Positions 38,843 to 51,563 of a DNA stretch of 64,000 bases are shown piece by piece. Within the stretch, counting starts at the first letter, position 1, and each line of letters opens with the position of its first letter. Source of the DNA: Physcomitrium patens (Eukaryota; Streptophyta; Bryopsida; Funariales; Funariaceae); assembly GCF_000002425.4 (NCBI RefSeq), contig NC_037257.1, positions 13,701,232 through 13,765,231 of the forward strand. The letters are read 5' to 3'. The notes beneath the pieces are model-generated. The model did no database searches. It had not been told where the DNA came from and saw nothing but the letters and a program-made list of their open reading frames with translations. Position numbers and translations under genes: made by a program.

Positions 38843-40358
38843 TGTCGTAATATGTAAAGTCTTGCTTGAAAATGCTTCGGACACCTAGCTGTGGAAGGAA
38901 GAATAGAAATTGCAATAACAAAATCCTAATTCTAATAGAATACTTACAATGCTCTAGTTAGACCATAATAATGCTAAGCAAGTTTAATCAAATCCAAAAA
39001 AAATCTCAAAGACATTTCAAATAAGTAATAAAAATTCTTAAAGAAATATTAGAAGGATCATAAATATCACTCAAATAAATCTCAATTCAATCTTAATTTA
39101 ATTCTAGTTAAAATCCTATTGAACTTCATTCAAACTTTAGGCCAAAATTAATTGAATCTTAAATCTTAATAAAATCCTAAATCCTGAATCAAACCTTAAA
39201 CAAATCTTAAACCAAACTCCAACCAAATTCTAAACCAAATCCTAGCCAAATCCTAAATAAAACCCTAATCAAATTCTAAACCCTAAATCAAACCCTAACC
39301 AACTTCTAAACTAAATCCTAGTAATTCCTATAACAGATTTAAACCTCAATAACTAATGAATAAACTGTTGATCTTAATTTAATTTTTTCACACTTTTAAA
39401 TAAATAAATTAGATAAAAGCACAAAAAAATTGAAAAGAATCGGAGTTACCAAATTGACGATAACCTCAAAAATTAACTTAGGTATTGGCCAGCCTCCTTC
39501 TCCAATCTTAATGCCAATCTTCCAAAGCCAATATCTCTCCTTTGCATCGTTCGATTGATCTCAAAATTTTCATACACATAGAAAAAAAAGTTTAATATCC
39601 ATTCATGTAAGTCTCACTCCAATCCAACTAGTAGATTGCAAGAAATCTCAAAAACCTCCATTGGACATAAAATTCTACTTTCTAAGATCTTGACCTACTT
39701 AAACCTTAATATCCCTCAATTCAAATATTAGATCAAGCTCAAATTTACGACACATATTAAACACAACTATAACCATAAATACACAAAATTTCACTTATAG
39801 ATCTATTACAAAACTCTTGAAATCACCCAAAATGTAAACTCTATTTTATTTCATAACATCCAAGTCATCCGAAACAAACCTTGACTTTGCAAAGCTCTTA
39901 CAAAGTCTTATCAACTCTAAATCATCCAAAATCAACATTCATATAATGCCTATTCAGTTTGCTATCAAACCTCACTCTCCAATCTCTAAAAGAACCCGAA
40001 GTCGTCGTTGAGACTTGATTTTGTGCCTCACGGTCTGATTTGGATCATGGTTCATAACCGGTACTCTCTAGGTATTAACATCTAGTTTTTTTTAAGTAAT
40101 TTTTTCTAGAATTTACTCTTAACTTTCTCCTAAAGATGTCTATATCATTTATTTTTTTAATCTACCTTATTTTGCCTTATTTTTGGCCTTACAAAGTAAA
40201 TAGAAGCTATTTTTTCTAAAAGGGCAGCATTACTACTAAAAGATTTATAACCTTCTTATCTTTTATTCATATTTTTCAACCTTTTCATTTAACTTGACTC
40301 ATCTATAATAAGATCTATATTATTATCTTTTACCATATAGTCATGTTACAATACGACA
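38843..40358 (-). mobile_element. Solo LTR of the D family inside B-right RT
   Basis: 1,516 bp bounded by TGTCGTA..TACGACA, interrupting the LDLQS-GYW motif of RT. B-left is uninterrupted at this place, so the insertion is later than the split or homogenisation of the two cores. Its ends match the D LTR in reverse orientation (TGTAACATGACTATATGG versus D's TGTAATACGACTATATAG). Flanks AGCGA and ATAGC do not form an obvious target duplication. It contains telomere-like CCTAAAT runs. Confidence 0.8.
39130..39330 (-). repeat. Telomere-like degenerate repeats within the solo LTR
   Basis: About 20 imperfect units of the type aaaccctaaatc / aaatcctaacc in a row. They resemble plant telomere repeats but are irregular and lie wholly inside the LTR. 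Confidence 0.7.
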
Positions 40359-42310
40359 ATAGCTATTGGTGAACATCTATTGTAAAAGAGGACGTAGAAA
40401 AGAGGACATTTTATATACGCTATGGACATTTTGAACAGATGGTTTTATTATTTGGCCTCACCAATGTTCCAACTCCTTTCACGGATCACATAAATAGATT
40501 GTTTTGAGACCTTTTGAATAAGTATGTAATTATCTTCATTGATGATATCCTCGCATATAGTAAAAACTTTGAAGAACATGAGTAATACCTATGAAAAGTA
40601 CTATATTGATTGCAAGATAGATGCTTCCATTGCAAGAAATTAAGATTTGAACTTTGGAAGTTGAAAGTCATTTTTTGGGAGCATATAGTGTCCTCCGAAG
40701 GCATTCATATGAAACAAGATAAGATAAAAGTAGTAAAAGATTGGCCAACTCTCAAAGATACTTTTGGAGTTTGCTCATTTTTAGGCCTTGTTGAATACTA
40801 TCGTTGTTTTGTTTGGCAATTTACTAACATTGTTGATTTATTGACAAACCTATTGGAAAAGGATGCCTCATTTGAATAAAAATTGGAGCAGCAAAATACC
40901 TTTAATAAATTGAAAGAGACACTCATTACTATTCCAATATTACAACAATATGATCTTAATCTCCCTTATATGCTTGACATTGATGCTTCCAACTTTGCTA
41001 TTGGATTGGTCCTTCAACAAGACTTTGATAAGAGCCTTCAACTTGTGGCATATGAATCATGCAAGCTCAAAAAGGCAGAGCACAATTACTCTACATGTGA
41101 TCGAGAGCAATTAGTGATTGTACTCACTACAAAGGTATGGTGACACGATCTATTGGAAAAGCCAATGGTTGTTTGGACTAACCATTGATTCTTGCTATAT
41201 GATTTATATATGAAAAATATGAAATTGTATCATTGTTGAAAAAAAAATTACAACTTTTTGATATCTAGCTTGAGTATAAGTATGGGCAACAACATATTGT
41301 ACCAAATAATTTATTATAGAGACCAAACTTGAAGGACGAATTTAAAGACAAGGCAAAAGTTGCTACCATTAGTAGTATCATTTTAGATCTAACAAAAGAA
41401 ATAGAATGGAAAGAAGCTATGCAATGAGATGCTTATTTTAAGATGATTAGTAATTAGCTAAAGGTGGATGATATATAATATTGGAATTACACTCTTAGTG
41501 ATGGCTTGCTATATTTTAAGAAGCAAATTTATGTACTCAACAATCCAAAATTCCAAACGTGCTTACTTCAAGAGAAACATGACATCCCAATATTAAGAGA
41601 TTTGAAATGAAAAAAGATCCTAAAATAGATCTCAAGGACATGATTTTGAGTAAGGTTGAATTGTGATGATCGAGCCTTTATATGCTCTTTCTAGTCATGT
41701 CAACATAATACAGCATGCAATGTAGTATCTCCTAAATTATTACAACCAATTCTACTATCTATGACATGTTGTGAGTATGTGACTATAGATCTCATTACGT
41801 GTTTGCCGCAGATGCCTTATAATGATATTACAGTTGCCATCTTTGAAGGATCGACTCTTGAAGCAACTTCACTTGGCCATAGTGTGCTTGGATATTGATG
41901 CATCAACACTTACACAAGTCTTCTTTGATATCATCTTTTGTCACTGTGGATTACCTCATGTCATTATTTTAGATTGAAATCCATGTTTTATGAGAGGTTT
42001 TTGATAAGCCTTGTTCAAGCTACTAGGTACATGACTTGTCATGTCTACAATCTTTGATCCTCAAACAAATGGACAAACAGAGAGTATAAATCGAACCTTG
42101 GAGGATATGCTATGAGAATTTGTGGTAGTTCATCATAATGATTGGGATGAATACTTTATGCCTTGGGAGTTTGCTTATAATGATAGTATTCAAACAAGAA
42201 TCAATCATTCACCATTTTTCCTTAATACTAGTCAACATCCAATTTTGTCAATAACTCTCCATTGATCCATCCACATCAAGAACATGATAATAGAGGAATT
42301 TATACAAAGG

Positions 42311-43634
42311 TGTCATGATGTAATACGACTATATAGTGAAATTATAATCAAAGTTTAATTTTTAATTAATATCTAATTATCTTAGTTCAATTATAATTTA
42401 GAGTATCTAAACATGGCTTTTTTAAAAGCCTCTTAGGTTTTTTTTCTTGTCTTAATAGTTAGTAGGTTGAAGGTTAGTTAATAATTTTACCTTCTAGGTT
42501 GTAGAGGCTCTTCTATTACCTTAGAAAGACCATAAATTTATAAAATCAGATTAAAAGAGATAAATAATTAATATAGTTGGTACTAGGATTAAGTTAAGAG
42601 TAGAGTTGGACTAAAAACACCTTAGGATAGGTTAGATTGATACCTAGGGGTCGACCATTTTTGAAACAGGGTCAAAATCAGTCCTCTGGCTACTAAAACA
42701 ACAGTCTAAGGCAAAATAGGGTTTCATTTGAAGATCGAAGGTTAGAATTTGAGAGCTAGCTTGAAGTTCTTTCTAGAGATGTAAGATTTGTTTTGAGAGG
42801 GTTTTGGAGGACTTAGCAATTATTGTTCAAAGTCAAGGTTTGTATTAGTGATTTGGCTTTTATATAATATAATTAAGGCTAGCAATTTTTGCTAATTTGT
42901 ACAATTGGCATAATATCTATAATTAAAAATTTAATATTATTTGGATTATTGGATGTGCTAATTGTATACAAAATTTTGTGATAATCTAATAGCATGGTTT
43001 AGAGATATCTAGTTTTTAGCATAAGAAAGTTTCAGAAGGTGGCAGTTTGAGGTTTGGTAGGGTTTCTATGATATCTGAAGATCTATGAGTCGAATTAAGA
43101 TAAAAAAATTTTCAGTCGTGGAAGACTTAAAGATCAAGCTACATAACAATTTTGAGACAAAGTTATCAATTAGAAAGGGAGAAATCATTGTTGGGATTTT
43201 TGCTTCACTTTTCAAGTTGGTGACCGAGTAACATTGGTACAATTTTTGGAGGTTTTTTCACAATCTGTAAGTTGGATTGGACTAAAAATTCTTAAGCATA
43301 TAGAAGACTTGCATTGACAATTGCATGCAAAATTCTACATCAAGTGGATGGTCGGATTAGATGTTACAGCTTGTTAAAGCTCATTGATTAGGATTGGAGT
43401 GTACAAGAAAAATCTAAATTGCTTAAATATGAAAGTAACAAGATAATTGGGATTTATGTATAGTTAAGACTACTAAGAAGAGTATTCTAAGCACTTTTGA
43501 ATTGAAATTCAGATTATATTCTTTTCGTATGGATGAAACCTATTAGGATTTTTTGGCTATTTGTGAAACTTAATCTCATTGTTAATAGCTAAGTACCCGA
43601 TGCATTTCTAAGCAAAACAATACGTAATTCGACA
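42311..43634 (+). repeat. 5' LTR of element D
   Basis: 1,324 bp, starting TGTCATGATGTAATACGAC and ending cgtaattcgaca. It matches the split 3' LTR closely along its length. Long for a gypsy element in this window (A 550 bp, C 315-392 bp). Confidence 0.9.
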
Positions 43635-43849
43635 TAAATGGTGAATTCGATGTGAAAGTTTGGAATGGAAGGTATTGGATTATATTTGTGGTTATTTGAA
43701 ATGGATGGTGCAAGAAGGTTGAATTCGGACTTTTTGATAGAGCTTTGAGTGGAGCTTCAAGTGGATCTTCAAGCACACCTTAAGTAAAATTCCTACTCGT
43801 GAATAAGGTATGTACCTTGATCCAAATACTACAAAAATGTTTCAAGTAT

Positions 43850-44900
43850 TTACATTATTTATGCAACAGCAATAAGGCAATAATTTCAAAGAGGCTTTGG
43901 CAACTAAAGCATTGTAAGCAGTGGTTAAGAAGGTTGACCAATTTGATGGGAGGGATATTTCTAAATATTTAAGATGTTATGTGTGAGAAATAGAATTGAA
44001 TCTCATTTCCGAGAAGGAGATGATTCAACTATTTGAGCTTGCTATGGTACCAAATATAAGAGAGCATATAAGGTCTATTATATGGCAATTTGGAAGTTCA
44101 TGGGAGGTATTTTTATATGCATTGATGGATGAGAATTTTTTGAAGGATACTAATTGAGTTACCAAGAAATCATTCTTAGAATGGATAGAGTGACCTAGCA
44201 AAAATTTGCAAGCTACAAAATTATTAAGAGAATTTGAAAGGCAATTTTTTCAATTATCAAAAATAGAAAAGTTAATATTGGGACCAAACAAGGTTGAATT
44301 ATTTCTTCAAGCTGCTAATGAAGAATTACAAGAGAAATTAGAGGTTCTTCTTGAAGATAAAGAAGAAGAGGAAGGATTGACAATAAAGTAGACATCTGTT
44401 GAAGATGCTATTGGATTACTTACAAAAAAAGAAAGGATAAAGGATAGATTTAGTACTTAAAGAGTGGTACAAGTACCAAAGATGCCAATGCCTACTATAA
44501 GATTGATTAAACCTATTGTCCAACCTCCATTGACTACAACAAAGGAGAAATGTAAACTTGAGGAGATAAGGCTCGTGCATTGGCTTCACAAGAATTGTCC
44601 ACAAAGGATACTTCAATAATATCGAAAGAAAAAGCAAAGGAGATGAAAGATAAAGATAAATTCATAACTTGTAAACTACTCTTTGATATTGAAGTGGCAA
44701 TAGATTTAAAGAAAGTGCTTGAGGAACGAGTGCTCAATGCTAAGGTTGAATTTACATTGAAAGAAATTTTAGGAATTGCCAAGAAAGAATTCCATGATGT
44801 TATTATTGATAGTATTAAATGAAAGAAGTAATTAATAGAAGAAGCTAGATTGAATCATGCTATTGATACACACATATATGAAGGTGAAAAAGATGTATTT
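43850..44900 (+). pseudogene. Element D gag region
   Basis: Open pieces rich in lysine and glutamate: 44,206-44,391 (LLREFERQFFQLSKIEKL) and 44,580-44,822 (FTLKEILGIAKKEFHDVI). The second piece, just before protease, is like the conserved linker of this lineage. No clear zinc knuckle seen. Stops and frameshifts between the pieces. Confidence 0.7.
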
Positions 44901-45039
44901 GATAATTGTTACAAACAATCAGCAAATGAAGTGAGGAGTTATAATCAAAGGGTATGTTTTGATGATCAAAGTAATAAAGATAGAGAGATTTAAGTCATTA
45001 TACGCGAAAGCATTGAGCTAGAACAATTATAGAGACATT

Positions 45040-45470
45040 AGTGAAGATTGGAGATATGGACAAACCGGTTGTTGCTTTGTTTGACTATGGCTCATAGATA
45101 AACCTTATGTCTAAAGATCTTTATATGAAGTAAAGGTGGCCAATTGACATGGAGCATGGATGGGTAATACGAGCAGCCAATAATACACATAAGAAGTTAT
45201 ATGGTGCTTGCTCGGATGTGAAAATTTGAATTGGTGATGTTGCAATAGAGCAGAATTTTTTTGTTCAAGATGCAACATCTTATCCTCTTATTTTGGGACA
45301 ACCATATATTATTGCAACTCAGATGGAAACAAAGGTACTTAATATTGGTTTAGCTTATATACAAATTTGTAGTGAGGATGGAAGTAGGGCAGTATAGTTT
45401 TTGACTGTGCCTCCAAATCATAAGCAAAATCAAGACAAATTGAGAGAAAATCCATTGCCAAGGGTTGTTG
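45040..45470 (+). pseudogene. Element D aspartic protease
   Basis: KPVVALFDYGS is the active-site region with D-x-G-S and a stop right after. Then WPIDMEHGWVIRAANN, IGDVAIEQNFFVQDATSYPL and LGQPYIIATQMETKVL, a clear retropepsin flap and C-terminus for this lineage. The stop codons make it inactive. Confidence 0.8.
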
Positions 45471-45928
45471 AAGAATTCAAGGATTTTTTAAGGGTACCAC
45501 TATAAAGCAAGATTATAGAAGTACAGAAAGAGAGGTACTCTTATAAGATATAGGTACCTTTAATGGAAGATTTATTAGTATTTTTTTAAAATAGAAGCAT
45601 TATGTATAAGAAGATTGATGGCTTAAAAAGAAAAGAAAGAAAGGAAACAAGTACTATTGAAAGAAAATTATATAGGTTGGGAATATTAGAAGATAATAAA
45701 AAGGTTACTAGTATTTATAAAGAAAATGGACTAGAAGATCCTTTGGAATTAATTGTGTCTATTGGATAAGGTAATAATGATAAAGTTATATCAATTCATT
45801 CAAGAGAAATTTATAATATGATTGAATCTTTTCAAATACCTGAGGTTATAGTTGAGACAAAATATAAGACAGTAGATAAGAAAGTTAAACCAATTGTCGG
45901 ACCTTTGCCAAAAGATTCTAAAGAATAA

Positions 45929-47720
45929 ATGAAAAAAGTATCTAGAAAAAGGAGCTTGAGAGGCTCAAAGAATATTGATCATAAGTTTACTAAAGAGATT
46001 TTTGAAGAATTAAAGATTGGTTCTGATGGTTCTTTATTGCCAAAGAAAATTACCTGCTTCAAAGAGATGTTGACAAAACAAGGTAGATCATTTGCCTTTG
46101 AATCTTATGAAATTAGATGTGTGGATTCAAATATTGTAACACCTATGGTTATTTTCACTATACCACATGTATTTTGGAATCTAAGGCCAATTCTAGTACC
46201 AAGGACACATTTACCAAGCTTGGTGGAATTATCAAAAGAAAAGATAAAGATGAAGATTTTGGAGCCCTCTTTTGTACCATATTCTAGTCAATGGTTTAGA
46301 GTGCCTAAGAAAAATGGGTCATTATATTTTATTTAAGATATGCAACTAGTGAATGCAGTAACTATCAGGAATGCAGGAATTGGGCCTATAGTAGATGAAT
46401 TTGTTGAGGCGTTTGCAGGAAGGGTAATTTATTCAATGGGTGATTTATATTCGGGCTATGACCAATTTCAACTTGCAGAAGAAAGTAGAGATATGAAAAT
46501 AATGAGAACACCACTTAGATTAGTTAGAATGTGTACTCTTCTTCAAGGGACAACCAACTCAATTGTGCATATGATGAACGGGATGAATAAGGTATTAAGA
46601 GATTTTATTCCAGAGAAGACTATGCCTTTTCTAGATGATGTTCCTATAAAGGGGTACAAAGAAGAGACAAGGATGAAACTTTAAATATGAAGGGGTGTTG
46701 CAAGTATGTTGTTGATCATATATAAGATTGTAAAAAAATATTGACTCGGCTTGGAAAAGTTCATCTTATATTATCGCGTACAAAATCTACATTTGGAGTA
46801 CAAGAGGTTGTGATTATTGGACATTTGTGCGGATTTTATAGAAGAAAATTAGATCCAACTAAGGTTGATGCGATTGAAAGAATGAAAGAGGATTGTAATT
46901 CTTTAATAGAACTTTGTAGGTTTTTAAGTACATGTGTATTTTATCGTATTTGGATTCTTCGTTATGCACACATAGCGGATCCACTATATGAACTATTACA
47001 CAAGGGCTATCAATTTAAATGGAAAGAAAAGCATATTAAAGCAGTACAAAGATTGAAGAAATTATTGATATCGCCTCCAATGTTGAAAAAAATTGATTAT
47101 AAGTACAATAGACCAGTAATTCTTACTATGGATACTAGTCTGATTGCCATTGGATGGGCTGTAGGTCAAGATGACTCGAATGGAGACAGATTTGCAATAT
47201 GATTTGGAGCTAAAATTTAAGTACTCACCAACATACATATTCACAAGTGAAAAGGGAACTATAGGGAGTTGATTCAGCTATGAAAGCTAAAAAGGATTAT
47301 TGGATTGGAGCTATGGTAGTAATTGAAATAGATTGTTTGCCTTTACTTAAAATGAATACCAATTGTACAATGTTAGATATTGCGATTTTGAGATCGATTG
47401 CTTATATCAAATCACTAAATCCAAAATTTAGGCATGTTATGGGGAAAGATAATCTGGTAGCAGATATGTTATCTCGAGCAGTATATGAAAGAGAAGACAA
47501 GATGGTTGAAGATATTGATGATGTTGGAACAAAATTCTATTCAGTATCAAATCTTAATAATGAAGACAAGATATTTTTTAAAGAGCTTTATGAAGGTGAA
47601 GTACTAAAAATTGGTCTTTATTTGAATACCTTGAGTAAACAAGAAAATTGGTCAATAGAAAAATTTAATCAAATAAGAAAGAAGGCTTATGGATTTTTAC
47701 TTCAAGAAGGGTTTTTATAG
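45929..47720 (+). pseudogene. Element D reverse transcriptase and RNase H
   Basis: RT runs 45,929-46,690: VPKKNGSLYFI, then MGDLYSGYDQFQLAEESRDM, CTLLQGTTNS and catalytic FLDDVPIKG. Connection 46,741-47,050 has IIGHLCGFYRRKLD. RNase H 47,050-47,480 has VILTMDTSLIAIGWAVGQDD and later MGKDNLVADMLSRA. The FLDD box and SGYDQ in place of SGYHQ set it apart from the YLDD-type chromoviruses A and C. Several in-frame stops. Confidence 0.85.
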
Positions 47721-47729
47721 AAGAGACCA

Positions 47730-49000
47730 AAGAAAGGAATTGGAATGCCAAGACTAGTAGTGGGTACTAAAGAAGATCAACAAAGACTACTCAAAGAATT
47801 TCATGAAAATCTATGGACAGGATATAGAAGAATTTGGACTACTTTTGCTAAAATGAAGGAACAATATTAGTAGAAGAATATGTATCGAGATGTAACTTTG
47901 TTTGTAGAGTCTTGTGTAACTTGTCAGATGTATTCAAATATACAACATCGAGATGAGTTGCATCCGACATATCCTTTGGCTATTCATTTTAAATGGGTTG
48001 TGCATTTGGTTATTATGCCGATTAGACTATGGCAGATGAGATATTTAGTCTTGGTTCATGAAGATTTATCAAACCAAGTAGAAGGTAGGGTACTAAGAAC
48101 AAAGTCCACAAAGGAAATTTGCAGATTTTTACTTGAGAAAGTTATTTGTCACTATGGATGTGTGAGAAAGATCACTGCAGATTGAAGAGAATTGGATGTA
48201 CATGAAGCTCATGATTTTTTCAAGAGATGTGGAATCAAATTATCATTGACTACTGCTTATAATCAAGAAGAGAATGCAAAGAGTGAACGTCGGCATCCTC
48301 CAACTGTAAAAGCCTTAGTTAAAGCTTGCAATAGAAGAGTGAGAGAATGGCATCAACTTCTACCTTATGCATTATAGACTGATCGAACAACACATAATTT
48401 GGTGATAGGATATATGCTAGTAGAACTTATGACAGGCCAAAAACCAATTATGCCAATTGAAGAAAATGTACCAACTTGGAGTATGCTACCATGGAAAGAC
48501 GGGTTGAGAAGAGAAGAATTGTTAGCCTTTAGAATCCGAAAACTTGAACAAAAATCAGAAGATGTGGAACTAGCATTAAAAAGGTTACAAAAGGTAAGGT
48601 TAGGAAATAAGACTCGATTTGATAAGCAACATTGATTGAGACCTAGAGCAATTGAAGAAGGTGATTGGATACTTATTTATGATAGCATTTTGGATAACCA
48701 ACGTAGGACTTTACGAAAGTTTTTAAAACGTTGGTTTGGACCATATGTGGTAGTAATAGTTCATGATAATGTCACATATTCATTAAAGGAGTTAGATGGT
48801 ACGAGGTTGAAAATACCTATTGCTGGAAAGTGAGTAAAGATTTTTAAAAGATAAGATAGAAAAATCAATATGGAAGATTATGCTGAAGATATCGATATTT
48901 TTGAAGAAAATAATTGTTTTGAATAGGATGGTGAAAATAAAAATGAAGGATTTGATGAAGAAAATGAAGAGATGGTGTGATGCCAATTATGACATATGGT
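47730..49000 (+). pseudogene. Element D integrase
   Basis: Zinc region about 47,790-47,930 ends CVTCQMYSN. Catalytic core includes YLVLVHEDLSNQVEG, ICHYGCVRKITAD and a final glutamate near NQEENAKSERRH (an NxEGN-type box has decayed to NQEEN). The tail has RPRAIEEGDWILIYDS and FLKRWFGPYVVV, then an acidic C-terminus. Stops lie between pieces at 48,183, 48,375 and 48,633. Confidence 0.82.
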
Positions 49001-49229
49001 TCATTTGGTACATGCCAAAGGATGCATAGCTTAAGAGAGGGTGGATGTTGTAATGCAATATGACTATATAGTGAAATTATAATCAAGGTTGAATTTCTAA
49101 TTAATATCTAATTATCTTAGTTCAATTATAATTTAGAGTATCTAAACATGGCTTTTATAAAAGCCTCTTAGGTTTTTTTTCTTGTCTTAATAGTTAGTAG
49201 GTTGAAGGTTAGTTAATAATTTTACCTTT

Positions 49230-49544
49230 TGTCATGGACACAGAAATACAGACTCGAGATCTAACAAGAAGTTTAAGGAGAACTGGCAAGAACTAGATTA
49301 ATCAGATGAAAACAATACCAGAGAGGTGAGCTAGAGCTCCAAGAGATGTATTGTCGAGACTGAAGAACTCTTCAGCCTCGATTCCAATATATACTCCTAT
49401 TTAGGAAGCTTCTTAAGCAACTTCTACTAACTAAGAAGCTTCTAGAAGATTCCAGAGACTTGCTTCTAGAAGGTTCTAGAAACTTGTCTTCAGAAGGTTC
49501 TAAATTCTTCTCTCTAGAAGATTCTAAGGATTATGTCCCTAACA
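49230..49544 (-). repeat. 3' LTR of chromovirus C
   Basis: 315 bp, TGTCATGG..CCCTAACA on the plus strand. Contains repeated agaagcttctagaag-type blocks. Confidence 0.95.
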
Positions 49545-49562
49545 TCACTCCCTCCTTTAGCT
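49545..49562 (-). other. Polypurine tract of chromovirus C
   Basis: On the minus strand aaaggagggagtga lies directly before the 3' LTR, as expected for the plus-strand primer of reverse transcription. Confidence 0.85.
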
Positions 49563-50099
49563 TCGAGGTCTCTGAGAAGCAATGTTGTTGTTAATCAGTA
49601 CCAACGCAAGAAAATGAAGATCTCTCGTATAACGTCTACTATGAACTCCAACTATTGTTCACGAGGCAAGTGGTTCATCGGCCCTTGAAGCTAACGGTAG
49701 TGGTCGACTCCTTCAACTTCTGACCAAGCATGAACTTCCGTGTCCTCATTATAAAATTATCCTACAAACACACCTTCTGGCTGACCGTCGTAAGCAGGCT
49801 CGGAGTCAAATACAATCACCAGTGATCGGTTACTCGGTATCCTCCGTCGTCGTCATGATATAGGCGGTTCTTCATCTCGGAGTCGCCTTCGTGAGCTAGT
49901 CAATTGAGATAATCTGACTGGCATAGTATCTATCTCTTGGCTATCCATATCAGAAGACCAAACTATGGCTACTAAAAAAATTCTATTTTATCTTGGAAAA
50001 AATAACTACATCAATTACGAATTTTGGTGGTGCTCTCCTCCTTTCTTATATTCTTGGGTGAGCAAGCTTTAGAAGGAAGCTATCGTCAAACCGGCTTAG

Positions 50100-51563
50100 A
50101 TTTATGAGGATGTTGTTGATGAAACTCCTGTACCTTTTGTGGTGCATTGGCGAGATTTTCAGCTGGCTCCCACGTTCGCTCATTAATGTCGTAGCCGCAC
50201 CAATGAACAAGATACTCCAACTTGCCCTACCTTCGTCATGAATCCAGTACCTTTTCAACCTCGTATTCCTCATGGTTCTCGATCTCAATACTAGGTGGCG
50301 GACATTGTACTCTTCCAGGAAAAGATGACTCTCGATAAGGCTCTAACAGAGAAACATGAAAAACTAGATGTACCTTCATAGAAGCCGATAATTCTAGACG
50401 GTACGCCACTGGATTGATTTGCTTTTGGATGATAAATGGTCCCAATCTTCGATAGTCTAACTTATCACATGGTTGCTTAGTCTTGATGTTCCGTCGAAGA
50501 AGCCATGTTTTATCTTCAATTTTGAAAGTAGGTGCTTGATTTTGAAATCTATCTGCAGACGCCTTGTAGGATTCTTGAGCGGATTGTAATTGAAGCTTCA
50601 ACATATTTTGAAGCTCTGATAGTTGTTTCGCAAATCCTTTAGCTGCTGAATTGTTATTTGTTAACGGACTCAATAAATCAAGCTTTGGATGATACCCATA
50701 GTTGGAAAAGAATGGTGTGTATTGAATCGACGCATGGAGGGTGTTGTTATATGTAAACTCTGCTAGCGACAGATATGTGGTCCAATCATCTTGCTGATAG
50801 TTGATGCTGCATTGTAAGTATTGTTCCAAGACTTGGTTCACCCATTCCGTTTGGCCATCAGTTTGAGGATGAAAAGCCGAAGAAAGCTTGATATCCACCT
50901 TCAGTATCTCAAAGAGAGATCTCCAAAATTTTGATATGAACTGGGTTCCTCGATTTGATATGATATCATCTGGTAGTCCATGATATCGATACACATTATC
51001 GAGAAAGAGCCTTGCTGTGACTTCACTGAACAATGCTTCTTGCAAGGAACAAAGTATGCTATCTTTGTAAGCCGATCTACCACGACAAAGATGCTGTCAA
51101 ATGAGTTCAATGATGGAAGGTTCGTGATGAAGTCCATGGAAACTGAAGACCATGGTCGACGTGGAATCGACAATGGTTGTAGGAGTCTATAAAGGCGATG
51201 TCGAAGATTCTTGGATCTAGAACAGATGTCGTAGGAGAGGACAAAATCTTTCACATCCTTCCACATTTGGGGCCACCAAAAATCTCGAGAAATAAGCTCC
51301 AAGGTTTTGTTGAATCCAAAATATCCCGTAATTGGAAAATTGTGGCGAGATTGAAGAACTCGGAGTCGTGCTGGTCCTTTTGGGATATACAACCACTCCT
51401 CAAAGTATAAAAGATCTCTCTCTACCTTGAATTTGTCGTCATTGGCATGCTGCTTGATATCAATGGCTACTGAATCTTTAATGGTCGCGGCACGTACCTG
51501 ATTCAAGAAGTCAGCATCAATTGGCGCAATAGTAGCGCAAAGCCAAAATTGCTCTAGCTTCAA
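50100..51563 (-). pseudogene. Chromovirus C integrase with chromodomain
   Basis: Frames 51,563-50,901 and 51,045-50,236 overlap by a frameshift. The integrase linker has LYIPKGPARLRVLQSRHN and GYFGFNKTLELISRDFWWPQ, the catalytic core SMDFITNLPSL, and the glutamate in FHPQTDGQTEWVNQ. The tail is KLDYRRLGPF, then a chromodomain (about 50,230-50,110) with LEYLVHWCGYDINERTWEPA. Two stops just before the chromodomain (TGA, TAG) fit C-to-T or G-to-A change of CGA and TGG or CAG. Confidence 0.9.

Larger units (their letters stand above)
37018..42270 (+). pseudogene. B-right gag-pol core (other arm of the inverted repeat)
   Basis: Gag (about 37,020-37,870) has AVWWQHQVQNYKAQGRFCDW and a decayed zinc knuckle (CFYSWELDHQIGGC, about 37,710). 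Protease has VLIDCGSIKNYIS (about 37,985). RT runs 38,500-38,842 plus 40,359-40,870, with PILFVPKKDGRL, LDLQS and FIDDILAYS (about 40,535). RNase H has DIDASNFAIG (40,883-41,143). Integrase (about 41,280-42,270) has DLITCLPQMPYND and FDPQTNGQTESINR. Stops are spread throughout. It is about 98-99 percent identical to 28,939-32,244 on the opposite strand. Confidence 0.87.

Noticed and set aside
43582..43776. Minus-strand frame at the D LTR/leader border
   Set aside because: It crosses the LTR end and has no counterpart in the gypsy gene order, which reads plus strand here.
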